From NCBI RefSeq assembly GCF_025677645.1, contig NZ_CP106879.1, positions 2,914,001 through 2,978,000 on the forward strand: a stretch of 64,000 bases of DNA, written 5' to 3'. Both the position numbers and the translations under genes were made by a program. The notes beneath the pieces are model-generated. The model made no database searches and was not told the origin of the DNA. It was given only the letters and a program-made list of their open reading frames with translations. How positions within the stretch are numbered: position 1 is the first letter of the stretch; the number at the start of each line of letters is the position of its first letter. Shown one piece after another: positions 52,003 through 60,688 of the stretch. This DNA is from Curtobacterium poinsettiae (lineage in GTDB: Bacteria > Actinomycetota > Actinomycetes > Actinomycetales > Microbacteriaceae).

Positions 52003-52095
52003 CCACCGTCCGCTGCGAGGCAGGGCGACATTCGGGTTGTCGCTCAGCCTCGGGTCGTGAACGGGCCGGTCGGCATCCGACCGGCCCGTTCCCCG
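52003..52095 (+). ncRNA. candidate structured small RNA, unknown family
   Basis: Predicted transcript of about 90 nt. Hairpin 1: CGAGGC 52016-52021 pairs with 52047-52052 and GCGACA 52025-52030 with 52038-52043, around loop TTCGGGT. Hairpin 2 is the terminator-like element at 52059-52091. It does not show the C-rich loops of 6C RNA. Purely a structural prediction: no homologue is known to me. Confidence 0.35.
52059..52091. terminator. 15-bp perfect hairpin with 3-nt loop
   Basis: GAACGGGCCGGTCGG pairs perfectly across CAT, followed by CCCGTCCCC instead of a T-run. Confidence 0.6.
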
Positions 52096-52238
52096 TCCCC
52101 GGGGCGTGTCGCCGGTGCGGGCGGGCGCAGGTGCGGCTGGCCAGGGCGTGGACGGAGCCGATGCGGAACGACGCCGTCGACGTCGTCCGACGACGACGCG
52201 GTCGCTTCCGTGCGCGCGCCAGCCCGGCGCTCCCACGT

Positions 52239-52286
52239 GACGGCCGGGAGGCCCGTGGCGATGCCGCCACGGGCCTCCCGGCTGTC
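52239..52286. terminator. GGGAGGCCCG palindrome, subtype A
   Basis: GACGGCCGGGAGGCCCG arms with centre GTGGCGATGCCGCCAC; 150 bp downstream of the two-component operon end on the minus strand. Confidence 0.65.
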
Positions 52287-52438
52287 CCCCATCACGTCCA
52301 CCGTCGCCCGCACGCCCGGCCGCGCCACCCGCCTCCGCAGCGCCCTCCACACCACGTTCGCGACGATCCACGCGTCGATCACGTGGTGCATCGTCGCGGC
52401 ACGCGTGCCGGGCGGGGCGTGCGTCCGCGTGCCGCGCG

Positions 52439-53488
52439 CTACGCCGGCTCGTGCCTCGGGATCTCCAGCCAGAGCGCGACGGAGTCGTCCTCGTCCCCGT
52501 CGTCGTCGTCCATCCCCGCTCCGAGCGCCGCGGACTCGCTGGCCGCGCCGTCGAGCCGGAGTCCGACGACGGTCACCGCGGAGTCGGAGCCCTCGCTGAC
52601 GGTCCGGACGATGACGTTGTCGGCATCGCGGGCCTGCCGGAGGGCCTCGGCGACGCGGGCGTGGATGCGGCGGATGTCCGGGGCGTCCAGGTCGTCGAGC
52701 CCGCCGTCGTCGTGCAGCTGGACGGTCGCTCCGCGGCGGCGCAGGCGCATCACCTCGTCGCGGACGTCGTCGGACAGCAGGGACCGGCCGCGGATCTCGT
52801 CGCGGATGGCCTGCTCGAGGTGCAGGCACTCGGCACGGTCGGCGTCGTCGAGGTCGCCGCAGGAGTCGATGATGCGCTGCAGCATCGGCAGGGCCATCCG
52901 GGTGGTCTGGCTCAGCCGGAACTGCCGCTCGAACACGTGGGCGTCCTGCGCGGCCTGCCAGTCGGCGGTCTCCTGCTCGGCGAGGACGAGCTCACGGGTG
53001 TTCCGGGTGGCGCGGCTCATCGCGGCGGCGAAGACCGTCGCGATCGCGACCCAGGCGACGCTGCCGACCACACCGAGCCCGCCGAGCGAGCCGAGACCGG
53101 CCCACGCGACGGTGTACACGGTCAGGAACAGCACGCCGGCCCATGCGAAGGGACCACGGCCGCGCACGACGAGCACCACCATGAGCGTGCCGATGGCCGC
53201 GATCCACCACGTGGCGGAGCCCGGACCACGACCATCGACGAGGACGGGGGCGGCGATCACCGGCATCACGATGGCGGTGGCGAGGGAGAAGCAGGCCGTC
53301 CAGACCGGTAGGACCCTGCCGGGGACGAACAGTGCGAGGCCGGTGGCCGCGGCGTACAGGACCATGCACGCGATGATCGGGGCGACCTGGTCGACGCGCG
53401 GGAGCGTGGCCGCGGCGAGGACCAGGTGGTAGAGGGAGAACAGCGACGCCAGGCCGATGGCGATGCTCGCCGGCAGGGAGACCTTCAT
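52439..53488 (-). CDS. membrane sensor protein, kinase-like but without ATP-binding motifs
   Basis: 349 residues. About six helices to residue 150 (SIAIGLASLFSLYHLVLAAA and others), then a cytoplasmic part: FERQFRLSQTTRMALPMLQR, CLHLEQAIRDEIRGRSLLSD, LRRRGATVQLHDDGG, ending VALWLEIPR. The layout copies that of DesK/NarX-like histidine kinases, but I see no phospho-acceptor HD motif, N-box or G-boxes. The start overlaps the kinase gene stop (ATGA), so it is co-translated and probably forms a complex with it. Functions as accessory sensor is an inference. Confidence 0.7.
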   Translation of the reverse strand: MKVSLPASIAIGLASLFSLYHLVLAAATLPRVDQVAPIIACMVLYAAATGLALFVPGRVLPVWTACFSLATAIVMPVIAAPVLVDGRGPGSATWWIAAIGTLMVVLVVRGRGPFAWAGVLFLTVYTVAWAGLGSLGGLGVVGSVAWVAIATVFAAAMSRATRNTRELVLAEQETADWQAAQDAHVFERQFRLSQTTRMALPMLQRIIDSCGDLDDADRAECLHLEQAIRDEIRGRSLLSDDVRDEVMRLRRRGATVQLHDDGGLDDLDAPDIRRIHARVAEALRQARDADNVIVRTVSEGSDSAVTVVGLRLDGAASESAALGAGMDDDDGDEDDSVALWLEIPRHEPA

Positions 53489-54738
53489 ACGGTCACCTTC
53501 GCGGCCGGTGACCACGTCAGCACGATGCGGGTGCCCTCGCCCGGTGCGGTGTGCACCTCGGCGCGACCGTCGACGGTCGCGACCCGCTCCACGATGGAGC
53601 GGCGGACACCGAGCCGTTCGGCGGGGATGGCCGCGACGTCGAACCCGCGCCCGTCGTCACCGACCTCGACGAGCACCCCCTGGCCCTGCTGCTCGATGCG
53701 CACCCAGCGCGAGACGTCGCCGTCGCCGGCGTGCTGCACGCTGTTCACCGCGGCCTGCAGTGCCGCCGAGGCGAGCGCGTCGGCGACCGATGCGGGCAGA
53801 CGGACCGACCCGGTCGGTGTCGGGACCAGACGGACCGGGGCGGGCAACGCCCCCACCCCCTCGCGGATGCGCGCCCGGAGTTCCCCGAGGGCGACCGGCG
53901 CGACGTCACCGGGACCGTCGGTGGCCGCGGCCTCGAGGTGGTCGATCGCGTTCCGGGCCATCCGCGCGGCGAGGGTCTTGGCCTCGAGCGTGTCGGCGCG
54001 AGCGGCGGAGAGCAGCGTCGTGAGCACGCTGTCGTGCACGATGGCGTCCACCTGGACCCGCTCGACCTCGGTGGCGTGCTCCCGGATGGCGAGCGAGTAC
54101 CGCCGCACGGCCGTGGACTGCGCCGTGTCGACCGACGTGGCCGCACGCCGCAGCACCACCGCGATGACGAGCACCGCGCCGCTGAGCAGTGCCGTGTAGA
54201 CGCCGTCGAGCAGGACCGCGAGGACCCCGACGTCGCCGCCGAGCGGGCTGAGCCGGATCACCACGTAGACCGCGGGCACGAGCGCCGTGTAGACCGTCGC
54301 GCGCCACGTCGCGAAGCCCATCGCCGCCGCCGTGCAGCCGACCGTGCAGAACCACCACGGCCACGGCTGCTGCGACGACGGGATGGGCTCCTGCACGGTC
54401 GCCGTCCACGTCACGAGCACGACGAGGAACAGCAGCGCACAGACGATCTGCGCCAGCTGCGCGACCCGCTGCACGAAAGCGGAGACCCCGACGAACACGA
54501 ACGACGCCGCGAGGGCGAGCATCAGCGTCGGACCCCAGAACGGGTCGAGGTACGGCAGCTGCTGCAGGACCGCGGGCGCGTCGACGATGCCGAGGCCGAT
54601 CGCCGCCATCGCGAGGAGGATCGCGAACGCGCGCTCCACCGACGCCTGCGTGATCGAAGCGCGGACGCTGCGCGCCGGATCGGCGCCGAACGGCGCCGGT
54701 TCGACGACCGTCCGCGCCGACTCAGCCGCGGTCGCCAT
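53485..54738 (-). CDS. sensor histidine kinase (HisKA_3 / DesK type)
   Basis: 417 residues. Around six membrane helices between 35 and 205. Phospho-acceptor segment VDAIVHDSVLTTLLSAARAD (His followed by Asp), N-box QAAVNSVQHAG, G1 VGDDGRGFD and G2 GEGTRIVLTW. This matches kinases that pair with NarL/FixJ regulators, and one lies 5 bp upstream. Signal unknown; the membrane part lacks a large outside domain, so a membrane-borne or small-molecule signal is likely. Confidence 0.87.
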   Translation of the reverse strand: MATAAESARTVVEPAPFGADPARSVRASITQASVERAFAILLAMAAIGLGIVDAPAVLQQLPYLDPFWGPTLMLALAASFVFVGVSAFVQRVAQLAQIVCALLFLVVLVTWTATVQEPIPSSQQPWPWWFCTVGCTAAAMGFATWRATVYTALVPAVYVVIRLSPLGGDVGVLAVLLDGVYTALLSGAVLVIAVVLRRAATSVDTAQSTAVRRYSLAIREHATEVERVQVDAIVHDSVLTTLLSAARADTLEAKTLAARMARNAIDHLEAAATDGPGDVAPVALGELRARIREGVGALPAPVRLVPTPTGSVRLPASVADALASAALQAAVNSVQHAGDGDVSRWVRIEQQGQGVLVEVGDDGRGFDVAAIPAERLGVRRSIVERVATVDGRAEVHTAPGEGTRIVLTWSPAAKVTV

Positions 54739-54743
54739 CCGTG

Positions 54744-55463
54744 TCAGCGACCGTCGCCGTCGGGGTCGATGCCCGAGTCGAGCCCGGGGAGGATCCCGTC
54801 CTCGACGGCTCGACGCAGCAGGTCGACCTTCGTCGGGGCCGGGCGGCCGACCTCGACGTACTTCACCCGGATCCGGTCGAGGTACTCACGCGCCGTCGAG
54901 TAGCCGATGCCGAGCTGCTGGGCGGCGAGCTTGAGCGGGAGGCCCGAGGCGTAGAGGTGCAGGATCTCGCGCTCCCGGCGGCCGAGCTGTGCCTTCGCGA
55001 AGTCGCGGTCGGCGTCGATGGCGCTCGCCCACTCGAGGTTGTTGAGCACGTCACCGCGTGCGACGGTGGCGACCGCGGCCATCACGGTCTTGGTGGCCGA
55101 GGACTTCGGGATGACGCCGGCAGCCCCTGCTGCGAGCGCCTCACGCACGTTGGCGACCCGGTCCGCGATGGAGTGCACGAGCACCGCCGATCCCGTCCCC
55201 TGCACGCCCTTGACGTTCTCGGTGACGGTCGAGCCGTCGCCGAGGGACAGGTCGAGGACGACGACGTCGACCTCTCGCCCGTCGAGGTTCTGGACGTACT
55301 CCGGGACGCTCGCGGCGGTGAGTACCACCTCGAACCCCTCGTTCTGGCACGCCGCCTGGATCCCGAGTCGGACGGACTCGTGGTCGTCGACGATCGCGAC
55401 CCGGACCGGCCTGGTGGCCGCCCCTGACGTCTCGGTGCTGGTGGTTGTCGTTCCTGCTGCCAC
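54744..55463 (-). CDS. LuxR/NarL-family response regulator
   Basis: 239 residues. Receiver domain 20-140 with VAIVDDHESVRLGIQ (acidic pair), phospho-acceptor Asp in VVVLDLSLGDG, and KSS near 117. HTH domain about 168-228: LGRREREILHLYASGLPLKL and GIGYSTAREYLDRIRVKY (recognition helix). GTG 55463 is preceded by AGAGG. First gene of the regulator-kinase-sensor operon; a TATCCT box lies at 55530-55525. Targets unknown. Confidence 0.9.
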   Translation of the reverse strand: MAAGTTTTSTETSGAATRPVRVAIVDDHESVRLGIQAACQNEGFEVVLTAASVPEYVQNLDGREVDVVVLDLSLGDGSTVTENVKGVQGTGSAVLVHSIADRVANVREALAAGAAGVIPKSSATKTVMAAVATVARGDVLNNLEWASAIDADRDFAKAQLGRREREILHLYASGLPLKLAAQQLGIGYSTAREYLDRIRVKYVEVGRPAPTKVDLLRRAVEDGILPGLDSGIDPDGDGR

Positions 55464-55524
55464 AGTGGCCTCTCGTTCCGATGCGCGACGCCGGCCCCTG
55501 AAACCGGAGTGCCATCAACGACCC

Positions 55525-55530
55525 AGGATA
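55525..55530 (-). promoter_or_regulatory. -10 box of the two-component operon
   Basis: TATCCT on the minus strand; leader about 55 nt to GTG 55463. Confidence 0.45.
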
Positions 55531-55660
55531 CCCAGCCCGGACTCAGGTGCGGGGCTTCTGGGCTGCGCCACGCTGGCCGGTCCGCCGATTGGTGGACACC
55601 CCGGCACGCAAGGAACGGCAGCCGGACCCGCCCCGGTCGCGCCCGGGTCGCGCCCGGACC

Positions 55661-56920
55661 TCAGCGGGCGGGGACCAGGCGTGCGACGGCTTCCAGGTGG
55701 TGGGTGTGCGGGAACAGGTCGAAGGCCCGCAGTGCTTCGAGCCGGTAGCCGAGGTCGGCGAACGTCGCGACGTCGCGGGCCAGCGCCACCGGGTCGCACG
55801 CCACGTAGACGACCTGCTCCGGCTGGAGCGCGGCGATCTGCACGACCACGTCACGACCGGCACCGGCGCGGGGCGGGTCGAGCACGATCGTGCCGGCGCG
55901 GAAGCGGTCCTTCTCGGCGCGCGAGGCGTTCGCCACCGTGTTCGTCAGCCAGCGGTCCACGCGGCCGGTCTCGGCGCGGGCGCCGAGCCACTCGGACAGG
56001 TTCTCCTGCGCGTGCTCGGTGGCACGGGCGGCGCTCTCGACGCTCGTGATGCGCGCCTTCGGGCCGACCAGGTCGCCGAGGGCGGCGGCGAGCAGGCCGA
56101 CACCGCCGTACAGGTCCAGGTGGGTGCCCTCGGGGTCGAGGCGGTCGCGGTCGACCAGGTCCTGCACGGCCTCGGTGAGCACGGTCGCCGCGGCGCGGTG
56201 CACCTGCCAGAACCCGTTGTCGTCGACCTGGAACGTGCGCTCGCCCACGACCTCGGTCACCACGGTCGGCTTCTGGTCGTCGATGACGAGCCGCGCGCCC
56301 TCGGAACCACTCGGTGCGAGGACGTCGATGACCGACGAGCCCGGCAGTGCCCCACGGCCGAGCGGGGCGCTCTGCTGCACGACGGCGGTCGCGAGCGGCA
56401 GGCCGGTCACCGGGATGACGGAGTGGGAGCGGGCCGCGAACGGACCGGCGGTGCCCTGCTCGTCGACGTGCAGCCGGACGCGGGTGCGCCAGCCGAGGCC
56501 GTTCGCGGCGTCGTCGCCGGGCGCGGCCTCGACGACGACGTCGTGGCCGAGCACCTCGGCGAGGTCCATCCGTGCGAACCGCGCGAACGAGTCGACGAGG
56601 ACGTCGTGCTTGAGCGTGCGCTGGTGTGCGAGGGCGATGTGGCCGAACTCGGCACCACCCGGGCGCGTCTCGGGGTCACGCCCGAGCGCGGCCTCGGGCC
56701 AGACGTGGTCGACGCGGTGCTCGCTCGGCGTGACGACGCTGACCGTGTCGGCGCGCCAGAACGACTTCTTGCGGTCCTCGGTCACCCGGGCGACGACGCG
56801 CTCCCCGGGGATCGCGTCCGACACGAAGACCACCCGTCCTTCGTGCCGTGCCACCGAGATGCCGCCGTGGGCGATCCCGGTGACGTCGAGTTCGAGCAGC
56901 GTGCCGACGGATTCACCCAT
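55661..56920 (-). CDS. TrmA/RlmD-like RNA (uracil-5-)-methyltransferase
   Basis: 419 residues. N-terminal TRAM-like OB domain (LELDVTGIAHGGISVARHEG), central domain, then the SAM-binding THLDLYGGVGLLAAALGD and the catalytic VVYVACDPVALARDVATF with the Cys nucleophile; LDPPRAGAG is motif IV. The Fe-S Cys cluster of RlmD/RumA is not evident in the N-terminal part. ATG 56920 fits the TRAM start. Target could be tRNA U54 or 23S rRNA. Divergent from maf, 14 bp apart. Confidence 0.87.
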   Translation of the reverse strand: MGESVGTLLELDVTGIAHGGISVARHEGRVVFVSDAIPGERVVARVTEDRKKSFWRADTVSVVTPSEHRVDHVWPEAALGRDPETRPGGAEFGHIALAHQRTLKHDVLVDSFARFARMDLAEVLGHDVVVEAAPGDDAANGLGWRTRVRLHVDEQGTAGPFAARSHSVIPVTGLPLATAVVQQSAPLGRGALPGSSVIDVLAPSGSEGARLVIDDQKPTVVTEVVGERTFQVDDNGFWQVHRAAATVLTEAVQDLVDRDRLDPEGTHLDLYGGVGLLAAALGDLVGPKARITSVESAARATEHAQENLSEWLGARAETGRVDRWLTNTVANASRAEKDRFRAGTIVLDPPRAGAGRDVVVQIAALQPEQVVYVACDPVALARDVATFADLGYRLEALRAFDLFPHTHHLEAVARLVPAR

Positions 56921-56934
56921 GGTGAGATGGTCCC

Positions 56935-57723
56935 ATGCGTCTGTACCTCGCGAGTACATCCCCCGCCCGCCGAGCACTCCTCGCCCAGTCCGGGATCGAA
57001 CCCGTGCTCGTGTCCCCCGGGGTCGACGAGGACGCCGTCGGTGCCGCCGCAGCGGCATCGCTCGGCCGTGCCCTGACCGGTCCGGAACTCGTCTCGCTCC
57101 TCGCCGTCGCCAAGGCGTCCGCAGTCGCCGACTCCGCCGTCGCCGGGTCGCCGGTCGACGGGGTGGTGTTCGGCGGGGACTCCGCGTTCGAGGTCGACGG
57201 ACAGCTGTACGGCAAGCCGCACGACCCCGCGGTCGCCCGGGAGCGCTGGCGGCAGATGCTCGCCGCGGGCGGCGGGACGCTGTGGAGCGGACACTGCGTG
57301 ATCGATCGACGGCGCGGCGACCGGCGCCGGGACCCGGCCACGGGACGGCCTGGAGGCGCGGCACCGGACCGCACCGTGCCTCCCGTCCGGTCCCTGGTCA
57401 CGTCCACCGCCGGCGTCCCGCAGCTGGGTGACGTCGCGCCCGGTGGGTCGGCGCTGGCCGCCGGTGGCGACCGCGTGGTCGCGGTCGACAGCGCGGTGCT
57501 GACCTTCGCCGACGACGTGTCCATCGACGAGATCGACGCGTACGTCGCGACGGGCGAGCCGCTCGAGGTGGCCGGTGCCTTCACGATCGACGGTCGGGCC
57601 GCGGCGTACATCACGCGGATCGACGGGGCACCGTCCGCCGTGATCGGGATGTCGCTTCCGGTGCTGCGATCGATGCTCCTCCGGGGCTTCGGCATCGCCT
57701 GGCACGACCTCTGGGCACTGTAG
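56935..57723 (+). CDS. maf: Maf-like nucleotide pyrophosphatase with an in-frame insertion
   Basis: Hydrolyses non-canonical or modified NTPs (house-cleaning). LYLASTSPARRALLAQSGIE, GGDSAFEVDGQLYGKPHD and DEIDAYVATGEPLEVAGAF are Maf motifs. The protein has 262 residues, where the family usually has about 200. The extra 45-50 residues lie between LWSGHCVIDR (about 122) and VVAVDSAVLTF (about 182), and include the translation of a GGAGGC palindrome at 57342-57394. The insertion is Arg/Pro/Gly-rich and sits in a loop, so the enzyme may still work. The acyl-CoA carboxylase alpha gene follows. Confidence 0.87.
   Translation: MRLYLASTSPARRALLAQSGIEPVLVSPGVDEDAVGAAAAASLGRALTGPELVSLLAVAKASAVADSAVAGSPVDGVVFGGDSAFEVDGQLYGKPHDPAVARERWRQMLAAGGGTLWSGHCVIDRRRGDRRRDPATGRPGGAAPDRTVPPVRSLVTSTAGVPQLGDVAPGGSALAAGGDRVVAVDSAVLTFADDVSIDEIDAYVATGEPLEVAGAFTIDGRAAAYITRIDGAPSAVIGMSLPVLRSMLLRGFGIAWHDLWAL
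57342..57394. repeat. palindrome of the GGAGGC type inside maf
   Basis: Left arm GGGACGGCCTGGAGGCGCGG and right arm CCGTGCCTCCCGTCCGGTCCC pair imperfectly. The pattern resembles a decayed GACGGACGGGAGGCCCG element, read in frame as about residues 136-153 of Maf. Confidence 0.55.
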
Positions 57724-57788
57724 ACATCCGCACCTCTTCGGGGTGGTTCTTTGTGGGTGCCAGTCAAAACGCACTCCCGCCGCACGAA

Positions 57789-57794
57789 TACGCT
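57789..57794 (+). promoter_or_regulatory. -10 box of the carboxylase alpha gene
   Basis: TACGCT 8 nt before ATG 57803; near-leaderless spacing. Confidence 0.45.
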
Positions 57795-57802
57795 GATGTG
57801 TC

Positions 57803-59587
57803 ATGCCCCGTATCAGCAAGGTCCTCATCGCGAACCGCGGCGAGATCGCCGTCCGCATCATCCGCGCGGCCCGCGACGCGGGCAAGGCATCGGTCGCGGT
57901 CTACGCCGACCAGGACCGCGACGCCCTGCACGCCCGCCTCGCCGACGAGGCCTACGCGCTGAACGGCACCACGAGCGCCGACACGTACCTCGTCATCGAC
58001 AAGATCATCTCGGTCGCCCGCCGCTCCGGCGCGGACGCCGTGCACCCGGGCTACGGGTTCCTCGCCGAGAACGCCGACTTCGCCCGCGCCGTCATCGATG
58101 CCGGGCTCGTCTGGATTGGCCCGTCGCCGGAGTCGATCGAGCGTCTCGGTGACAAGGTGTCCGCGCGCCACGTCGCCGAGAAGGTGGGCGCCCCGCTCGC
58201 CCCCGGCACCATCGAGCCCGTCAAGGACGCCTCCGAGGTCATCGCGTTCGCCGACGAGGTCGGCCTGCCGGTCGCCATCAAGGCGGCGTTCGGCGGCGGC
58301 GGCCGTGGCCTGAAGGTCGCACGGACGCGCGACGAGGTCGCCTCGCAGTTCGAGTCCGCCACGCGAGAGGCGATCGCCGCCTTCGGTCGGGGCGAGTGCT
58401 TCGTCGAGAAGTACCTGGACAAGCCCCGCCACGTCGAGACCCAGTGCCTGGCGGACGAGCACGGCAACGTCGTCGTCGTCTCCACCCGCGACTGCTCGCT
58501 GCAGCGTCGCCACCAGAAGCTCGTCGAGGAAGCTCCGGCGCCCTACCTGACGCCCGAGCAGCAGACCGCGCTGTACGAGTCGTCGAAGGCGATCCTGCGC
58601 GAGGTCGGCTACGTGGGCGCCGGTACCTGCGAGTTCCTCATCGGCGCCGACGGCACCGTGTCCTTCCTCGAGGTCAACACCCGCCTGCAGGTCGAACACT
58701 GCGTGTCCGAAGAGGTCACCGGCATCGACCTGGTGCGCGAGCAGTTCCGCATCGCCGAGGGTGGCGTGCTCGACTACTCGGATCCCACGCCGCGGGGACA
58801 CTCCTTCGAGTTCCGCATCAACGGCGAGGACCCGGGTCGCAACTTCTTCCCCGCGCCCGGCCCCGTGCACGCCTTCAACGCGCCGTCCGGCCCCGGCGTG
58901 CGCGTCGACTCGGGCGTCGTCTCCGGCGACGTCGTGTCCGGCTCGTTCGACTCCATGCTCGCGAAGCTGATCGTCACCGGCGCCACCCGCGCCGAGGCGC
59001 TGGAGCGTTCGCGTCGCGCACTCGCCGAGTTCGAGGTCACCGGCCTGCCGACGGTGCTCCCCTTCCACCGCGCGGTCGTGTCCGACCCCGCCTTCGCGAC
59101 CGACGACTCCGCGCCGTTCTCCGTGTACACGCAGTGGATCGAGACCGACTTCGTGAACGACATCCCGGCCTGGAGCGGCTCCCCCGAGGAGCTCCCGACG
59201 CCGGCCGCGCGCGACAGCGTCGTGGTCGAGGTGCAGGGCAAGCGCATCGAGGTCACCATGCCGTCGATCGTCGGTGGCGGTGCCGCCGGCGGTGCCGCCG
59301 GTCGTCGTCCGGCCGGCCCCTCCGCTCCCCCGAAGCGCCGTTCCTCGGCCGTCCGCGGGGGCCTGGCGAAGTCCGGGTCGTCTGTGGCGTCGCCGATGCA
59401 GGCCACCGTGGTGAAGCTCGCGGTCGCCGAGGGTGACACCGTGGTGAAGGGCGACCTGCTCGTCGTGCTCGAGGCCATGAAGATGGAACAGCCCGTGCAG
59501 GCCCACAAGGACGGCGTCGTCACCGGGCTGAACGCCCCGGTCGGCCAGACGGTCTCGTCCGGTCACGTGCTGCTCGAGCTCGCGTAG
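57803..59587 (+). CDS. acyl-CoA carboxylase alpha subunit (biotin carboxylase plus carrier)
   Basis: 594 residues. Biotin carboxylase 1-450: [45 protein letters not shown] (ATP-grasp loop), [21 protein letters not shown] linker follows, then the carrier domain 525-594 with EAMKMEQPV, whose Lys is biotinylated, presumably by the BirA above. This is the AccA3/AccBC fusion of actinobacteria and should pair with the beta subunit 6 kb upstream. A 70-bp palindrome follows its stop. Confidence 0.95.
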   Translation: MPRISKVLIANRGEIAVRIIRAARDAGKASVAVYADQDRDALHARLADEAYALNGTTSADTYLVIDKIISVARRSGADAVHPGYGFLAENADFARAVIDAGLVWIGPSPESIERLGDKVSARHVAEKVGAPLAPGTIEPVKDASEVIAFADEVGLPVAIKAAFGGGGRGLKVARTRDEVASQFESATREAIAAFGRGECFVEKYLDKPRHVETQCLADEHGNVVVVSTRDCSLQRRHQKLVEEAPAPYLTPEQQTALYESSKAILREVGYVGAGTCEFLIGADGTVSFLEVNTRLQVEHCVSEEVTGIDLVREQFRIAEGGVLDYSDPTPRGHSFEFRINGEDPGRNFFPAPGPVHAFNAPSGPGVRVDSGVVSGDVVSGSFDSMLAKLIVTGATRAEALERSRRALAEFEVTGLPTVLPFHRAVVSDPAFATDDSAPFSVYTQWIETDFVNDIPAWSGSPEELPTPAARDSVVVEVQGKRIEVTMPSIVGGGAAGGAAGRRPAGPSAPPKRRSSAVRGGLAKSGSSVASPMQATVVKLAVAEGDTVVKGDLLVVLEAMKMEQPVQAHKDGVVTGLNAPVGQTVSSGHVLLELA

Positions 59588-59598
59588 CGCGGGCTCCC

Positions 59599-59668
59599 GC
59601 AAAACACCGGTGTTCGCCGGTTGAACACGCGCAGACCGCGGTTCGACTCGTGAACACCGGTGTTTTGC
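59599..59668. repeat. 70-bp palindromic element, copy 2 (inverted orientation)
   Basis: GCAAAACACCGGTGTTCG outer arms. The centre reads as the reverse complement of the copy 1 centre (aaccgcggtctgcgcgtgtt on the minus strand), so this copy is flipped relative to copies 1 and 3. It ends 1 bp before the stop of the AbiEi-like gene. Confidence 0.75.
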
Positions 59669-59669
59669 C

Positions 59670-60596
59670 TCATCGAACACGACGCACTCCGGCTGCCTCG
59701 AGTGCCACGGGGCCGTTGCCGCCCGGCTCGACGTCCGGCCACGTCACGCGGACGACCCTCCGGACGTCGCGGTGCGCACGGAGCCGGTCCTCTCGGAGCT
59801 TCTCGTCGATGACGACACGCTCAGGGGTCCGACCAGCGCGCATCGTCCGGTCGCGGTACTTGACCAGCCCGTCGAACTCCACGACCACGCCGGCGTCCTC
59901 GAACCAGAAGTCCACCCGGCCGATCAGGCCGGCCGCATCGCGGAACTCCTGCTGCAGCATCGGCGCCGGGAACCCCGCTGCTGCCCAACACAGCCGCGCC
60001 ACTGACTCACCCGGCGAGTCAGCAGCCGCGTCCGCGAACTCGATCGCCCGTCGCGCGCGGGTGGACGCCCGCGGACGAGGCTCCCGACTGCGCAGTTCGG
60101 CGAGCAGCGCTTCGCGCGACACTCCTCGGGCCAGCACCGCGTCCAACACGACCACCGCAGTGCGGAACGACGCTCGGAGCGCGACGTCGACCCCGGTGAC
60201 CAGGAGGGTCGTGACGGGCAGGCCGCCGACGCTCGCACAAGCGATGGGACGACCCGCCCCTCCGACCTTCTGCAGATGGGCGCGACGTTGACCGGTGGCT
60301 CGACGCGGATCGGTGGCGACGACGTGCTCGGGGAACTCTCCGAGCCACGGGAGTCCGAGCATGGCCGCAGCCGACTCGTGGGAGATCACGAGGGCGGGGT
60401 GGATGTTCGGCGCGACCGCTTCGACCCGTGCACGATGGCGTTCCGCTGCACTCGCTGCTCCGAACGCGTCTCGGTCGACGTACCGGCCGGCCGTGAGGCG
60501 GATGAGCGTCCCTCGGCGTGCGGCATCCGCGAGCCGTCTGTGCGCCCTCGGATCGGGATCGCCCGGAGCCGCGCCGAACACCGTGATGTGAGCCAT
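59670..60596 (-). CDS. AbiEi-like winged-helix protein fused to a DUF559/Vsr-like nuclease fold
   Basis: 308 residues. N-terminal 1-90: HRRLADAARRGTLIRLTAGR YVDRDAF, HPALVISHESAAAMLGLPW, the pattern of AbiEi antitoxin-like helix-turn-helix proteins. C-terminal 205-300: a Glu in DSPGESVARL, an Asp in RVDFWFEDAGV, then VVVEFDGLVKYRD, the PD-(D/E)xK order seen in DUF559/Vsr proteins. No AbiEii toxin gene is next to it, so it is a solitary accessory gene, not a proven toxin-antitoxin. Flanked by inverted copies 2 and 3 of the 70-bp element. Confidence 0.72.
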   Translation of the reverse strand: MAHITVFGAAPGDPDPRAHRRLADAARRGTLIRLTAGRYVDRDAFGAASAAERHRARVEAVAPNIHPALVISHESAAAMLGLPWLGEFPEHVVATDPRRATGQRRAHLQKVGGAGRPIACASVGGLPVTTLLVTGVDVALRASFRTAVVVLDAVLARGVSREALLAELRSREPRPRASTRARRAIEFADAAADSPGESVARLCWAAAGFPAPMLQQEFRDAAGLIGRVDFWFEDAGVVVEFDGLVKYRDRTMRAGRTPERVVIDEKLREDRLRAHRDVRRVVRVTWPDVEPGGNGPVALEAAGVRRVR

Positions 60597-60688
60597 GGCC
60601 CCACCGTCACGGCTCCCGCAGGACCCACACGACGACGACCCGCTCCTTGTGAGGAGTCCCTCGCTCCCCCACCCCCTGTGGAGGAACA

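Larger units (their letters stand above)
51783..52438. other. 656-bp intergenic region
   Basis: Contains no gene I can support. It holds a patch with lower GC (51890-51990), a TCCCC/GGGGGACA/TGTCCCCC set at 51841-51898 that could pair in two ways, the small RNA candidate at 51991-52095 and a GGGAGGCCCG palindrome at 52239. The remainder is GC-rich sequence without clear signals. Confidence 0.5.

Noticed and set aside
52044..52391. 116-residue minus-strand frame starting MHHVIDAWIVANVVW
   Set aside because: No ribosome-binding site, and most of it reads through the GGGAGGCCCG palindrome and the antisense of the small RNA candidate. Only the first 30 residues look protein-like.
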